Positions 1-6,993 of a stretch of DNA of 18,326 nt are shown in pieces. The stretch's first letter is position 1. Every line of letters begins with the position of its first letter. The notes below the pieces were generated by a model, which saw only the letters and a list, made by a program, of their open reading frames with translations, made no database searches and was not told the origin of the DNA. Position numbers and translations under genes: made by a program. Source of the DNA: Bacteroidota bacterium (lineage in GTDB: Bacteria; Bacteroidota; Bacteroidia; Bacteroidales; VadinHA17). The stretch covers positions 1-18,326 of the forward strand of contig DAOVQI010000012.1 of assembly GCA_030628785.1 (NCBI GenBank). The letters are read 5' to 3'.

Positions 1-240
1 ATGGCATTTTTTATTCTAAATAACTGGCAGGAAGGAAAACTTCTTTTTCATTTTAACGGAAGCTACCATTCTGATAATTTTCAGGGAATTGTATGGCATG
101 TGAAGCAACAAAAGCCGGATTTGAAAATTATCACAATCACTACAAAGCTTCAGGAAAAAATTAATAAATTGGATGAGGAATATTCGAATGCAGCCAATTT
201 TATTTTGGTTGTACCGGAATCCATGACAACCACCTATTAA
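1..240 (+). CDS. ChaN-like haem-binding-fold protein, C-terminal end (5' partial)
   Basis: The frame is open from the first base to a TAA at 238-240, giving 79 residues. The ATG at position 1 is probably an internal methionine, because family members carry a similar Met-Ala/Phe stretch in the middle of the protein. The fragment has a family-like signature, HFNGSYHSDNFQGIVW, followed by a Lys-Pro-Asp-Leu-Lys strand and a C-terminal PESMTTTY. This resembles the ChaN / DUF399 family (Tiki superfamily), whose characterised members are surface lipoproteins linked to haem iron uptake. The N-terminus, where a lipoprotein signal would be, lies outside the window, so location cannot be judged. It converges on alaS across a repeat-rich spacer. 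Family assignment is from recalled motif similarity. Confidence 0.7.
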   Translation: MAFFILNNWQEGKLLFHFNGSYHSDNFQGIVWHVKQQKPDLKIITITTKLQEKINKLDEEYSNAANFILVVPESMTTTY

Positions 241-293
241 ACCTTAATAAGGGGTAATAGGGGGAAAACAAAATGTTATAAGTTAAATGTCTA

Positions 294-335
294 TAGTCGG
301 CAGTCCACAGTCCACAGTCAGCAGTCGGCAATCTG
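294..335 (+). repeat. Phased 7-bp tandem tract, copy A (6 units)
   Basis: Six consecutive heptamers run in strict 7-bp phase: tagtcgg, cagtcca, cagtcca, cagtcag, cagtcgg, caatctg. The same consensus (CAGTCNN, ending in CAATCTG) opens the other two copies of the element at 9329 and 10905 with different unit numbers. No open reading frame or CRISPR-like spacer is associated. It resembles the short tandemly repeated heptamers known from some bacterial intergenic DNA; the comparison is by form only. Confidence 0.8.
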
Positions 336-531
336 AAGACTGGGCTATTTTTTAACCTACTCGTCTGACCACTAAAATGCGGGGTTATTCGTCTGACCAC
401 TAAGATGTTCGAATTTATTATTATATCTCATCATTAGCATAATATTTTAAATCTAATCATTAAGTTAAACAGTAGCAGTGGTCTGACGAGTACTAAACTA
501 ATCACCCGGCAGCAGTAGTGGACGAGTATCA
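294..531 (+). mobile_element. Interspersed intergenic element, copy A (with duplicated arms)
   Basis: This is the heptamer tract, then a constant 23-bp linker (336-358), then a 105-bp module (387-491) with inverted arms at 387-402 and 476-491. The arms read ATTCGTCTGACCACTA and CAGTGGTCTGACGAGT. Unlike copies B and C, it carries a second outer left arm at 359-374, 28 bp before the inner one, and a second, shortened right arm at 513-528 lacking the TCT of the arm. It therefore looks like a nested or partly duplicated copy. It lies between convergent chaN-like and alaS genes. There is no coding capacity, so if mobile it is non-autonomous. Calling it mobile is inference from the three near-identical copies and the inverted arms. 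Confidence 0.65.
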
Positions 532-540
532 TAATAGGCA

Positions 541-630
541 CAAAATGTTATAAGTTATATAAGTTATAGGTTAAATGTTGTCCCGTATAACTTATAACAA
601 ATAACTTATAACCTATAACAAATTATAATG
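541..630. repeat. ATAACTTATAAC-type modules in both orientations, 3' of alaS
   Basis: Short modules of the form TGTTATAAGTTATA (546-559) and their inverse TATAACTTATAACA (586-599) occur together with GTTATAGGTTA (563-573) and its inverse TAACCTATAAC (609-619). They could form alternative stem-loops past the end of alaS. There is no U-tract, so this is not a classical terminator. Related modules sit beside repeat copy B (9571-9650) and in the spacer before the merR-like gene (6121-6140). Confidence 0.5.
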
Positions 631-680
631 ATCCTGATTGTAAAAAGTAGAGTCTTTATAACTGAGTAGTTCCATCATTT

Positions 681-3302
681 CTAATTAGGGATCATTCTTT
701 TTGCTTTTTCAATGGCTTTTTGAATACCACCGGGATGCGTACCTCCTGCCGTGGCAAAGAAAGGCTGACCACCGCCACCACCTTTGATCTCACCGGCTAT
801 TTCAGCGATTATAGATCCTGCATTCAATTGTTTCTCCTCAACCAGATTTTTTGAGATCATAATGGCAAGATGGGCTTTCTTGTTGATTTCAGCGCCTAAT
901 ACAAGGAACATATCCGGAATTTCATTTCTGAGCTGAAAACACAGGTCTTTCAAAGCATCAGTAGATTGAATTTCAATCTCTTCTGCAATAACTTCCATGT
1001 CATTAATTCTGATAGATTTACTATGAAGGTATTTCTTTTGAATTTGGAGACGTCCCTTATGAAGTTTTTCGAGTTTCTTATTCAATTGAGAATTATCCTT
1101 AATTAATGTATTGATATCCTGTAAAATATCCCTGGATCCTTTGATTTGTTTGGCAATTTCTTTCAAAATTCCTAATTGTTCATTTATATAATTTTCAGCT
1201 CTCAGGGCTGTTATTGCCTCTATCCGTCTGATACCTGCTGCAACAGCTCCTTCAGATATGATTTTGAAAAAACCGATTTGCCCGGTTGCATTAACATGAA
1301 TACCCCCGCAAAGTTCAACTGAATCTCCGAATTTAATAACCCGGACCAGATCACTATACTTTTCTCCAAACAAGGCAATTGCCCCAATGTCTGCCGCCTC
1401 ATCCATTGTTATGTCAGTCCGTTCCTCACGAACCAGGTTCGAACGAATCAGATTATTTACTATGGATTGGATCTTGGTGAGTTCTTCATCAGATACTTTC
1501 CGGAAATGGGAAAAGTCGAATCTGAGATGATCCGGTGTAACAAGGGAACCTTTTTGTTCTACATGGCCTCCAAGTACCTTCCTGAGGGCATAATGCAGAA
1601 GGTGTGTTGCCGTGTGATTATTTGCTGTAAGTTCCCTTTTCTCTGAATCAACTACTGCATGGAACTTTTCAGCAGGATTTCCTGGTAATTCCCTGGTGAT
1701 GTGAATGATCAGGTTATTTTCCTTAATGGTATCAATGATTTGTATCTTTTCGTCTCCGGATTCAATATAACCTGTATCACCAACTTGTCCACCTGCTTCT
1801 GCATAAAAAGAAGTTTTATTAAAAATTAAATGGTATAGATCTTTTCCCTTTGATTTAATCTGACGATATCGTGTAATAAATATTTCTGATTCAAGATTGT
1901 TGTACCCTATAAATTCTTGCTGTTCCGATTTTTTCAATTCTATCCAGTCGCCGGCCTCAATGGTGGCAGCCTTTTTTGACCTATCCTTCTGTGCTTTCAT
2001 CTCTGTTTCAAATCCCTTTCGGTCAACCGTTAGTTTATTTTCTCTTAATATCAACTCGGTTAGATCATAAGGGAATCCATATGTATCGTATAATTCAAAG
2101 GCAATTTTACCCGGTACAATGATTTGTTTCTCTGATTTTGTACTACGGATAATCTGGTCGAGCAGCCCGATGCCGGTTTCCAGTGTTTTTAGAAATGAAA
2201 TTTCTTCTTCCCGGATTACTTTTGTTATGATTTCCTGTTGTGATTTCAGTTCGGTAAAATAATCTCCCATTGTATTCACAAGTACCGGGACCAGTTTGTA
2301 TATAAAAGGTTCAGATTGTTGCAAAAATGTATATCCATACCGGATTGCCCTTCTGAGAATTCTGCGGATAACATAGCCAGCCTTGTTGTTTGAAGGCAAT
2401 TGCCCGTCGGCAATTGAAAAAGATACAGCCCTGAGGTGATCTGCAACCACCCGCATGGCAACATCGGATTCATTTTCTTTTCCGTATGATTTACCAGAAA
2501 TTCTGCTTATTTCACCTATTAGCGGTTGAAATATGTCCGTCTCGTAATTCGATCTTTTTTCCTGTACGACCATGGCTAATCTTTCAAATCCCAAACCGGT
2601 ATCAACGTGTTTATTAGGTAGTGGTTCCAGTTCTCCGTTTGCTTTCCGGTTGTATTGAATGAAAACAAGATTCCATATTTCAATTACCAGCGGATGATCT
2701 TTATTGATCAGTTCCCTGCCGTTAATTTTCCGTCTTTCTTCTTCAGGTCTGAGATCGATGTGAATTTCAGAACACGGTCCGCATGGGCCCGTGTCGCCCA
2801 TTTCCCAAAAATTATCCTTTTTTGTACCTTCAAGGATCCTGTCTTCATCCAGGATTTCTTTCCAGTGTAAATAAGCTTCGTTATCCCGTTCAAGGTTTTC
2901 TTCCCTAATTCCTTCAAAGATAGTAGCATATATCCGGTCTTTTGGAATCCCAAGAATATCCACCAGAAATTCAACACTCCATTTGATGGCTTCTTCTTTG
3001 AAATAATCCCCAAATGACCAATTCCCCAGCATTTCAAACATGGTATGATGATAGGTATCGTGACCAACTTCCTCAAGATCATTATGTTTGCCAGAGACCC
3101 TCAGGCATTTTTGTGTATTGGCTACTTTGACATGCGTGGCAGGCGAGTTTCCCAGGAAAATATCCTTGAACTGATTCATTCCCGCATTGGTGAACATCAG
3201 GGTAGGATCATTCTTAATGACCATGAGAGCAGAAGGAACAATATGATGCTGTTTCGACCTGAAAAAATCGAAAAATGCTTCTCTAATTTGGCTGGAGTTC
3301 AT
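681..3302 (-). CDS. alaS: Alanine--tRNA ligase
   Basis: AlaRS attaches alanine to tRNA-Ala in the cytoplasm and hydrolyses mischarged Ser- or Gly-tRNA-Ala. The 873-residue length is normal for bacterial AlaRS. The N-terminal class II catalytic core begins FFDFFRSKQHHIVPSALM and contains the GDTGPCGPCSEIH segment near residue 170. The editing site is intact: HTATH places histidines at 563 and 567, and CGGIH places Cys665 and His669, almost the same numbers as the E. coli editing residues. The C-terminal C-Ala domain has the glycine-rich GGGGGQPFFATAGG stretch. The start is the ATG at 3302, which gives the expected N-terminus. It is divergent from the M23 gene across 153 bp; I see no exact TAnnTTTG promoter for it. 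All key residues are present, so it should be functional. Confidence 0.98.
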   Translation of the reverse strand: MNSSQIREAFFDFFRSKQHHIVPSALMVIKNDPTLMFTNAGMNQFKDIFLGNSPATHVKVANTQKCLRVSGKHNDLEEVGHDTYHHTMFEMLGNWSFGDYFKEEAIKWSVEFLVDILGIPKDRIYATIFEGIREENLERDNEAYLHWKEILDEDRILEGTKKDNFWEMGDTGPCGPCSEIHIDLRPEEERRKINGRELINKDHPLVIEIWNLVFIQYNRKANGELEPLPNKHVDTGLGFERLAMVVQEKRSNYETDIFQPLIGEISRISGKSYGKENESDVAMRVVADHLRAVSFSIADGQLPSNNKAGYVIRRILRRAIRYGYTFLQQSEPFIYKLVPVLVNTMGDYFTELKSQQEIITKVIREEEISFLKTLETGIGLLDQIIRSTKSEKQIIVPGKIAFELYDTYGFPYDLTELILRENKLTVDRKGFETEMKAQKDRSKKAATIEAGDWIELKKSEQQEFIGYNNLESEIFITRYRQIKSKGKDLYHLIFNKTSFYAEAGGQVGDTGYIESGDEKIQIIDTIKENNLIIHITRELPGNPAEKFHAVVDSEKRELTANNHTATHLLHYALRKVLGGHVEQKGSLVTPDHLRFDFSHFRKVSDEELTKIQSIVNNLIRSNLVREERTDITMDEAADIGAIALFGEKYSDLVRVIKFGDSVELCGGIHVNATGQIGFFKIISEGAVAAGIRRIEAITALRAENYINEQLGILKEIAKQIKGSRDILQDINTLIKDNSQLNKKLEKLHKGRLQIQKKYLHSKSIRINDMEVIAEEIEIQSTDALKDLCFQLRNEIPDMFLVLGAEINKKAHLAIMISKNLVEEKQLNAGSIIAEIAGEIKGGGGGQPFFATAGGTHPGGIQKAIEKAKRMIPN

Positions 3303-3372
3303 AAAATACTAATGTTTAGGCGCTTAAGGTATAAAAAGTAAATCGTTACTGTAAAAGTTAAACCCTAATTAC

Positions 3373-3403
3373 TTGTAAAATTAATTTATTTAAATTAGAT
3401 TTG
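3373..3403 (+). promoter_or_regulatory. Probable Bacteroidota-type promoter of the M23 operon
   Basis: TAGATTTGC begins at 3396 and fits the Bacteroidota -7 element TAnnTTTG. A TTG at 3373-3375 lies 20 bp upstream, where the -33 TTTG-like element is expected. The ATG of the M23 gene is about 50 bp downstream, so a short leader would result. This is a motif match only; no transcript data. Confidence 0.5.
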
Positions 3404-3455
3404 CCCCGAATCGGAATTATTTTTTTGATTCTATTGTATTAAAATTTAGAATGAT

Positions 3456-4424
3456 ATGGCTAAAGGAAAATACAAATTCGATCCTGAATCTCTGAGTTTT
3501 AACAAAATTCAGTTCAGCATTAAGGCTAAGATTTTCAGGTTTTTTTCATATTTCCTGGCGACTTTGCTGATTGCAATTGCTTATAATGTTTTTTTCTTTT
3601 CGTTTTTTAATTCTCCGAAAGAAAAGGCTTTAAATCGCGAAATAAGCCAGTTGATACTTAAGTATGAGATAGCTCAAAAGGAATTGGAACTTATTGAAAA
3701 CGAACTGGAGTTTTTACAGAAAACAGATGATAATATATACCGTACCATTTTCGAGGCTGAACCCATTCCTAATTCCAGGCGGGAGAGTGGAATCGGTGGA
3801 GTTAACCGATACGCTGACCTGGAAGGTTTCGATAATTCAGAGATCGTTATCGAAACCGCGGAAAGGCTGGATAAAATAAAGAAAAAGTTATACGTACAGA
3901 CCAAATCCTTTGATGAAATTATTGAATTGGCCATGAATAAAGAGGATATGCTTGCCAGTGTTCCGGCTATTCAACCCATTTCCAATAAGGATCTGAAGAG
4001 AACAGCCTCAGGTTGGGGTTACCGGATGCATCCAATCTATAAAATCCGTCTGTTTCACTATGGTATGGATTTTACAGCACCAACAGGAACTGAAGTTTTC
4101 TCTACCGGAAATGGTACTATTATAGAAGTGAGACGATCACGCGGATTTGGCAATACTATCCTTATTGACCACGGATATGGATATAAAACCCGGTATGCTC
4201 ATTTAAACAGTTTCAATGTAAGAAAGGGGCAAGAGGTAATACGTGGGGATGTCATCGCTTTTGTGGGAAATACTGGTAGATCAACTGCTCCTCACCTGCA
4301 TTATGAAGTGATCCAGAATGGAAAGAAGGTAAATCCGGTTAATTACTTTTTTAACGATCTGTCAGCTGAAGAATACGACAGGATGATTGTTCTTTCAATG
4401 AAAAGTGGTCAGAGTTTTGACTAA
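3456..4424 (+). CDS. M23 family metallopeptidase (membrane-anchored cell-wall endopeptidase)
   Basis: The 322-residue protein has a basic N-terminus, one transmembrane segment (about residues 28-50), a coiled-coil-prone stretch (about 60-95) and a C-terminal LytM/peptidase M23 domain (about 185-305). Zinc and catalytic residues are visible: His201 and Asp205 in HYGMD, His249 in RYAHL, and His280 and His282 in APHLHYE. Such enzymes cleave peptidoglycan cross-links or, when inactive, activate amidases. The complete HxxxD plus HxH set argues for an active enzyme facing the periplasm. It sits divergent to alaS and only 8 bp upstream of the beta-propeller gene. An M23 gene beside alaS is a recurring arrangement in Bacteroidota as I recall it. 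The cleaved bond cannot be told from sequence. Confidence 0.92.
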   Translation: MAKGKYKFDPESLSFNKIQFSIKAKIFRFFSYFLATLLIAIAYNVFFFSFFNSPKEKALNREISQLILKYEIAQKELELIENELEFLQKTDDNIYRTIFEAEPIPNSRRESGIGGVNRYADLEGFDNSEIVIETAERLDKIKKKLYVQTKSFDEIIELAMNKEDMLASVPAIQPISNKDLKRTASGWGYRMHPIYKIRLFHYGMDFTAPTGTEVFSTGNGTIIEVRRSRGFGNTILIDHGYGYKTRYAHLNSFNVRKGQEVIRGDVIAFVGNTGRSTAPHLHYEVIQNGKKVNPVNYFFNDLSAEEYDRMIVLSMKSGQSFD

Positions 4425-4432
4425 AGCAGATA

Positions 4433-5995
4433 TTGCAGAAGAAAGTAAAATATAATCTTTTTCAGAAAAACAATTTTTTCTTCACTTTTATAATTTCAGT
4501 CGGTTTGTTATTTATCGAACCGGCTTTTTTATTTTCCATCAATAAGCCAGGTGAACATTCATTTTACTCGTTTTGTTGCGATACTTCCGAAACCGATTCC
4601 ACCCGTAAAATTGAAATTTTGATTCCTACTTTTTTGGGAAATGAAGAAAGGAACTACTATGGAAATCAAGCGCCATCCAGGCTTGATCTGATATGGAAAG
4701 TTTATTTAGGGAAAGGGAAGACAGTAATTTCCAGGAGAATTGGCGAAAAGATCTGGGCGGGTGCCGGTTGGACAGGCCAACCCCTGCTGGTTCAGGAAGA
4801 TACGGTAAAATATCTGATTCAGGGAGCCTTTGATCATTTTTTAAAGAAGATCAATGCTGAAACAGGAGAGATCGTATGGCAATATCAGTTTGATGATGTA
4901 GTAAAGGGAACGGGAACAATATGGGTAAACGAAAAGGCTGACAAACTTGCTGACAGATACGTTATTCTGCAGGGAAGCAGATTGGGAGTGGAGAATTTTA
5001 TTGATTCGAAATATATTCCGAGTTACAGGGCAATATCGTACATCACCGGAGAAGAATTTTGGCGTTTAAATAGTAAATGGACAGATAGTTATAGCAGAGA
5101 TGTAGACGGATCAGCTTTGATTATTAATGATACAGCCTATATAGGACTGGAAAACTCCCTGTTCACGGTTTTTGATCCGGATAAAAGGAAAGCAACAATA
5201 CGAGAGGGTATGTTACAACCGAAAATAATACAGGAACGAAAACTCTACCGGCCGGAAGATGTAAAACATCACAATTACAATGTTGTTACCGAATCGTCGC
5301 CAAGTTTGCTTGGAAATAGGATTTATATAGCCTCCGGTTCAGGTCATGTTTATGGTTATGATCTGAATACCCGCGAACTTGAGTGGGACTTTTATATTGG
5401 TTCAGATATCGATGGTTCCGCTGTGGTTACCCATGACAGTTGTATTATTGTTACATTGGAGAAACAATATATTAAGGGGAAAGGTGGGGCATTTAAACTC
5501 GATCCTTCCAGAGATCCCGGAGATGCTGTTGTATGGTTTCATCCAACAAATAATAGTGAATTTGCCGGTTGGAAAGGTGGGGTTATTGGTTCGGTTGGCA
5601 TCAATGATTTTTACAGGAAGGATAATTATCCATACCTGGCCGCGATTGCAGGTATTGATGGATATTTATATGTGGTTGATCATAGATCAATTGAAATCGG
5701 AAATAATGTATTAGGTCCAGATAGTTTAACATATTACCCGACACCTAAAACTATTTTTAAAAAACAGATCGGTCCTTCCATTTCAACTCCAATATTTGCC
5801 GGCAATAAAATAATTATAGCAGGATATAATGGAATATTTTTATTTGAATTTAACGAAAACCTTACATTTACTTTGCTTGACAAATTCGAAACAACCTTCG
5901 AAGCTACTCCGATAGCTTATGACAAAAAAGTTTATATCGCTTCACGCGATGGATATTTGTATTGTTTTGGTGAAAAGAAAAATAGCAACAAATAA
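4433..5995 (+). CDS. PQQ-like beta-propeller repeat protein, exported (TTG start)
   Basis: The 520-residue protein has a hydrophobic N-terminal segment (about residues 16-36) that looks like a signal peptide or anchor, followed by repeated propeller blades. Blade-like strings include AETGEIVWQYQF (near 141), YDLNTRELEWDFYIGSD (near 308), DGYLYVVD (near 409) and DGYLYCFG (near 505). This is the PQQ/quinoprotein-like eight-blade fold; nothing shows that it binds PQQ or is an enzyme. The frame has a TGA at 4418-4420 and no ATG before the hydrophobic segment, so the TTG at 4433 is the best start. It lies 8 bp after the M23 stop, which suggests an operon and translational coupling. A scaffold or binding role at the cell envelope is inference. 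Confidence 0.8.
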   Translation: MQKKVKYNLFQKNNFFFTFIISVGLLFIEPAFLFSINKPGEHSFYSFCCDTSETDSTRKIEILIPTFLGNEERNYYGNQAPSRLDLIWKVYLGKGKTVISRRIGEKIWAGAGWTGQPLLVQEDTVKYLIQGAFDHFLKKINAETGEIVWQYQFDDVVKGTGTIWVNEKADKLADRYVILQGSRLGVENFIDSKYIPSYRAISYITGEEFWRLNSKWTDSYSRDVDGSALIINDTAYIGLENSLFTVFDPDKRKATIREGMLQPKIIQERKLYRPEDVKHHNYNVVTESSPSLLGNRIYIASGSGHVYGYDLNTRELEWDFYIGSDIDGSAVVTHDSCIIVTLEKQYIKGKGGAFKLDPSRDPGDAVVWFHPTNNSEFAGWKGGVIGSVGINDFYRKDNYPYLAAIAGIDGYLYVVDHRSIEIGNNVLGPDSLTYYPTPKTIFKKQIGPSISTPIFAGNKIIIAGYNGIFLFEFNENLTFTLLDKFETTFEATPIAYDKKVYIASRDGYLYCFGEKKNSNK

Positions 5996-6270
5996 ATTAT
6001 TATAGTTTTGAAGTTTAACCGGTTGTTACATTTTTTACTTGATGGAATGATGGGAATAATGGGGCTGTATCAAAAGTATTTCCAGCCTGGGCGGAATAGA
6101 TTGCCTGAACAATTAACTAATAACGAATAACTTATAACTTACTGAAAAATTCGAATGAACTAATAATAGCAATCTAAACGAAAACAATTTTTCAGTATAC
6201 ATTGATTCTTAATAAGGAATTGTTTAAATTAGTAAATCAATAACTTATTGACTCCTTTACCACTATCGTT
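5996..6270. other. Spacer between the beta-propeller gene and the merR-like gene
   Basis: No gene is visible in this 275-bp stretch. It contains an ATAACTTATAAC-type module (6126-6138) and a perfect 12-bp inverted repeat (6140-6151 and 6186-6197). I find no clean TAnnTTTG promoter and no U-tract terminator here. Confidence 0.6.
6140..6197. repeat. Perfect 12-bp inverted repeat upstream of the merR-like gene
   Basis: TACTGAAAAATT at 6140-6151 is the exact reverse complement of AATTTTTCAGTA at 6186-6197, with 34 bp between. The right arm ends 73 bp before the merR-like ATG. It may be an operator pair for the regulator, a weak stem-loop, or the ends of a small remnant element; the sequence does not decide. 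Confidence 0.55.
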
Positions 6271-6606
6271 ATGCCTTACAAAGAAAAAAAAGTTGAAAAG
6301 TTGTATTATTCCATAGGTGAAGTGGCCTCAATGTTTAATGTAAATGCTTCACTCATTCGTTACTGGGAGAAAGAATTTGATGTTCTTCAACCCAAAAAGA
6401 ATAAAAAAGGAAATCGGCTCTTTACAAGCAAGGATATTGATAATATTTATATCATTTATCATCTTGTAAAAGAACGCGGAATGACACTTAAAGGTGTTAA
6501 AAAGAAACTTAAAGAAAACAGGGAGGATACCATAAATAATGTTGAGGTGGTCAAATCCTTGCAGAATATCAAAAACCTTCTGCTCGAGATAAGGGAAGGA
6601 TTATAG
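6271..6606 (+). CDS. MerR-family transcriptional regulator, short
   Basis: The 111-residue protein carries an N-terminal MerR-type winged helix-turn-helix: YSIGEVASMFNVNASLIRYW (about residues 13-32), the wing region with GNRLFTSKDID, then the helix ending in ERGMTLKGVKKKL. A short C-terminal helix follows, with no cysteine-rich or large effector domain, so a metal-sensing role is not supported. The ATG at 6271 gives the standard N-terminus. Small one-domain MerR proteins near alaS and an M23 peptidase gene are a recurring Bacteroidota grouping as I recall it; the target genes are unknown. A MITE-like element begins 7 bp after the stop codon. Confidence 0.9.
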   Translation: MPYKEKKVEKLYYSIGEVASMFNVNASLIRYWEKEFDVLQPKKNKKGNRLFTSKDIDNIYIIYHLVKERGMTLKGVKKKLKENREDTINNVEVVKSLQNIKNLLLEIREGL

Positions 6607-6703
6607 CCTGATTAATTAGAGTTTGTCCATAAACTATAAATGCTTGCTTAAGTATGAAATTCCAAACCACAAATAACAAAAAACAAATAAATTTCAAGTT
6701 CCA

Positions 6704-6721
6704 TACCGATAGCTATCGGTA
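6704..6721. repeat. 18-bp perfect palindrome, copy 1
   Basis: TACCGATAGCTATCGGTA is its own reverse complement. An identical copy lies 62 bp downstream. It lies inside the MITE-like element and is close in form to short interspersed palindromes found in many Bacteroidota genomes. Confidence 0.85.
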
Positions 6722-6765
6722 CAAAACTCCAAACCCTTCTTAATAAAAGCAATATTGATATTTCA

Positions 6766-6783
6766 TACCGATAGCTATCGGTA
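6766..6783. repeat. 18-bp perfect palindrome, copy 2
   Basis: This is an identical TACCGATAGCTATCGGTA, also preceded by CA as in copy 1. Two exact copies in one spacer point to duplication or to a repeated protein-binding or structural site. Confidence 0.85.
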
Positions 6784-6804
6784 TTGTGATTTGCGATTTG
6801 CCTG

Positions 6805-6852
6805 CCCCGTGAAATAAATCGAAGATTTAATGCGAAGCATTATTTCACGGGG
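6805..6852. repeat. REP-like three-way-junction structure
   Basis: An 11-bp outer stem (CCCCGTGAAAT at 6805-6815 with ATTTCACGGGG at 6842-6852) encloses exactly two adjoining 13-nt hairpins, 6816-6828 and 6829-6841. Each hairpin has a 5-bp stem and a GAA loop. The second contains GCGAAGC, known as an exceptionally stable DNA mini-hairpin. The form recalls REP sequences, but no REP-associated transposase is in the window. Confidence 0.7.
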
Positions 6853-6873
6853 TAAATATTTTGTATTTTGATT

Positions 6874-6909
6874 TTTGCCTGCCCCGTAAGGAAGTATGAC
6901 TGTACGGGG
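6874..6909. repeat. Second hairpin of the REP-like pair
   Basis: TTTGCCTGCCCCGT at 6874-6887 repeats 6797-6810 exactly. The CCCCGTA at 6882-6888 pairs with TACGGGG at 6903-6909 over a 14-nt loop. The two hairpins thus share a 14-bp lead-in, as in paired REP-like units. Confidence 0.6.
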
Positions 6910-6993
6910 GTGCTTTTAATTAAAAAAACTTCTACTTTATAGACAGACACTAATTACCTTCGGTAAGCTTCACTGATTAATCTATATTATAGA

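Larger units (their letters stand above)
6613..6956. mobile_element. MITE-like element, 344 bp, with 21-bp imperfect terminal inverted repeats
   Basis: The left end (6613-6633) and the reverse complement of the right end (6936-6956) agree at 18 of 21 positions; the shared pattern is TAATTAGwGTyTGTCyATAAA read inward, with w and y marking the differing bases. The outermost TAATTA (6613-6618 and 6951-6956) is palindromic and could equally be a target-site duplication. The interior has no open reading frame but two copies of an 18-bp palindrome and two GC-rich hairpins. It fills nearly the whole merR-nif3 spacer. No transposase is present; if mobile it would need one supplied from elsewhere. Confidence 0.6.

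Noticed and set aside
1..240. ChaN-like fragment as a complete small gene or a pseudogene
   Set aside because: It begins exactly at the window edge and has a normal C-terminus, so truncation by the window is the simplest reading.
294..335. Heptamer tract as a CRISPR array
   Set aside because: Units are 7 bp with no spacers between them, and no cas gene is present.
387..491. 105-bp module as an integron attC site
   Set aside because: The arms lack the paired RYYYAAC/GTTRRRY core sites, no integrase or cassette array is nearby, and the copies lie in unrelated spacers.
2655..3082. Sizeable frames opposite and out of frame with alaS
   Set aside because: They are shadows of the strongly conserved alaS coding frame, with no family similarity of their own.
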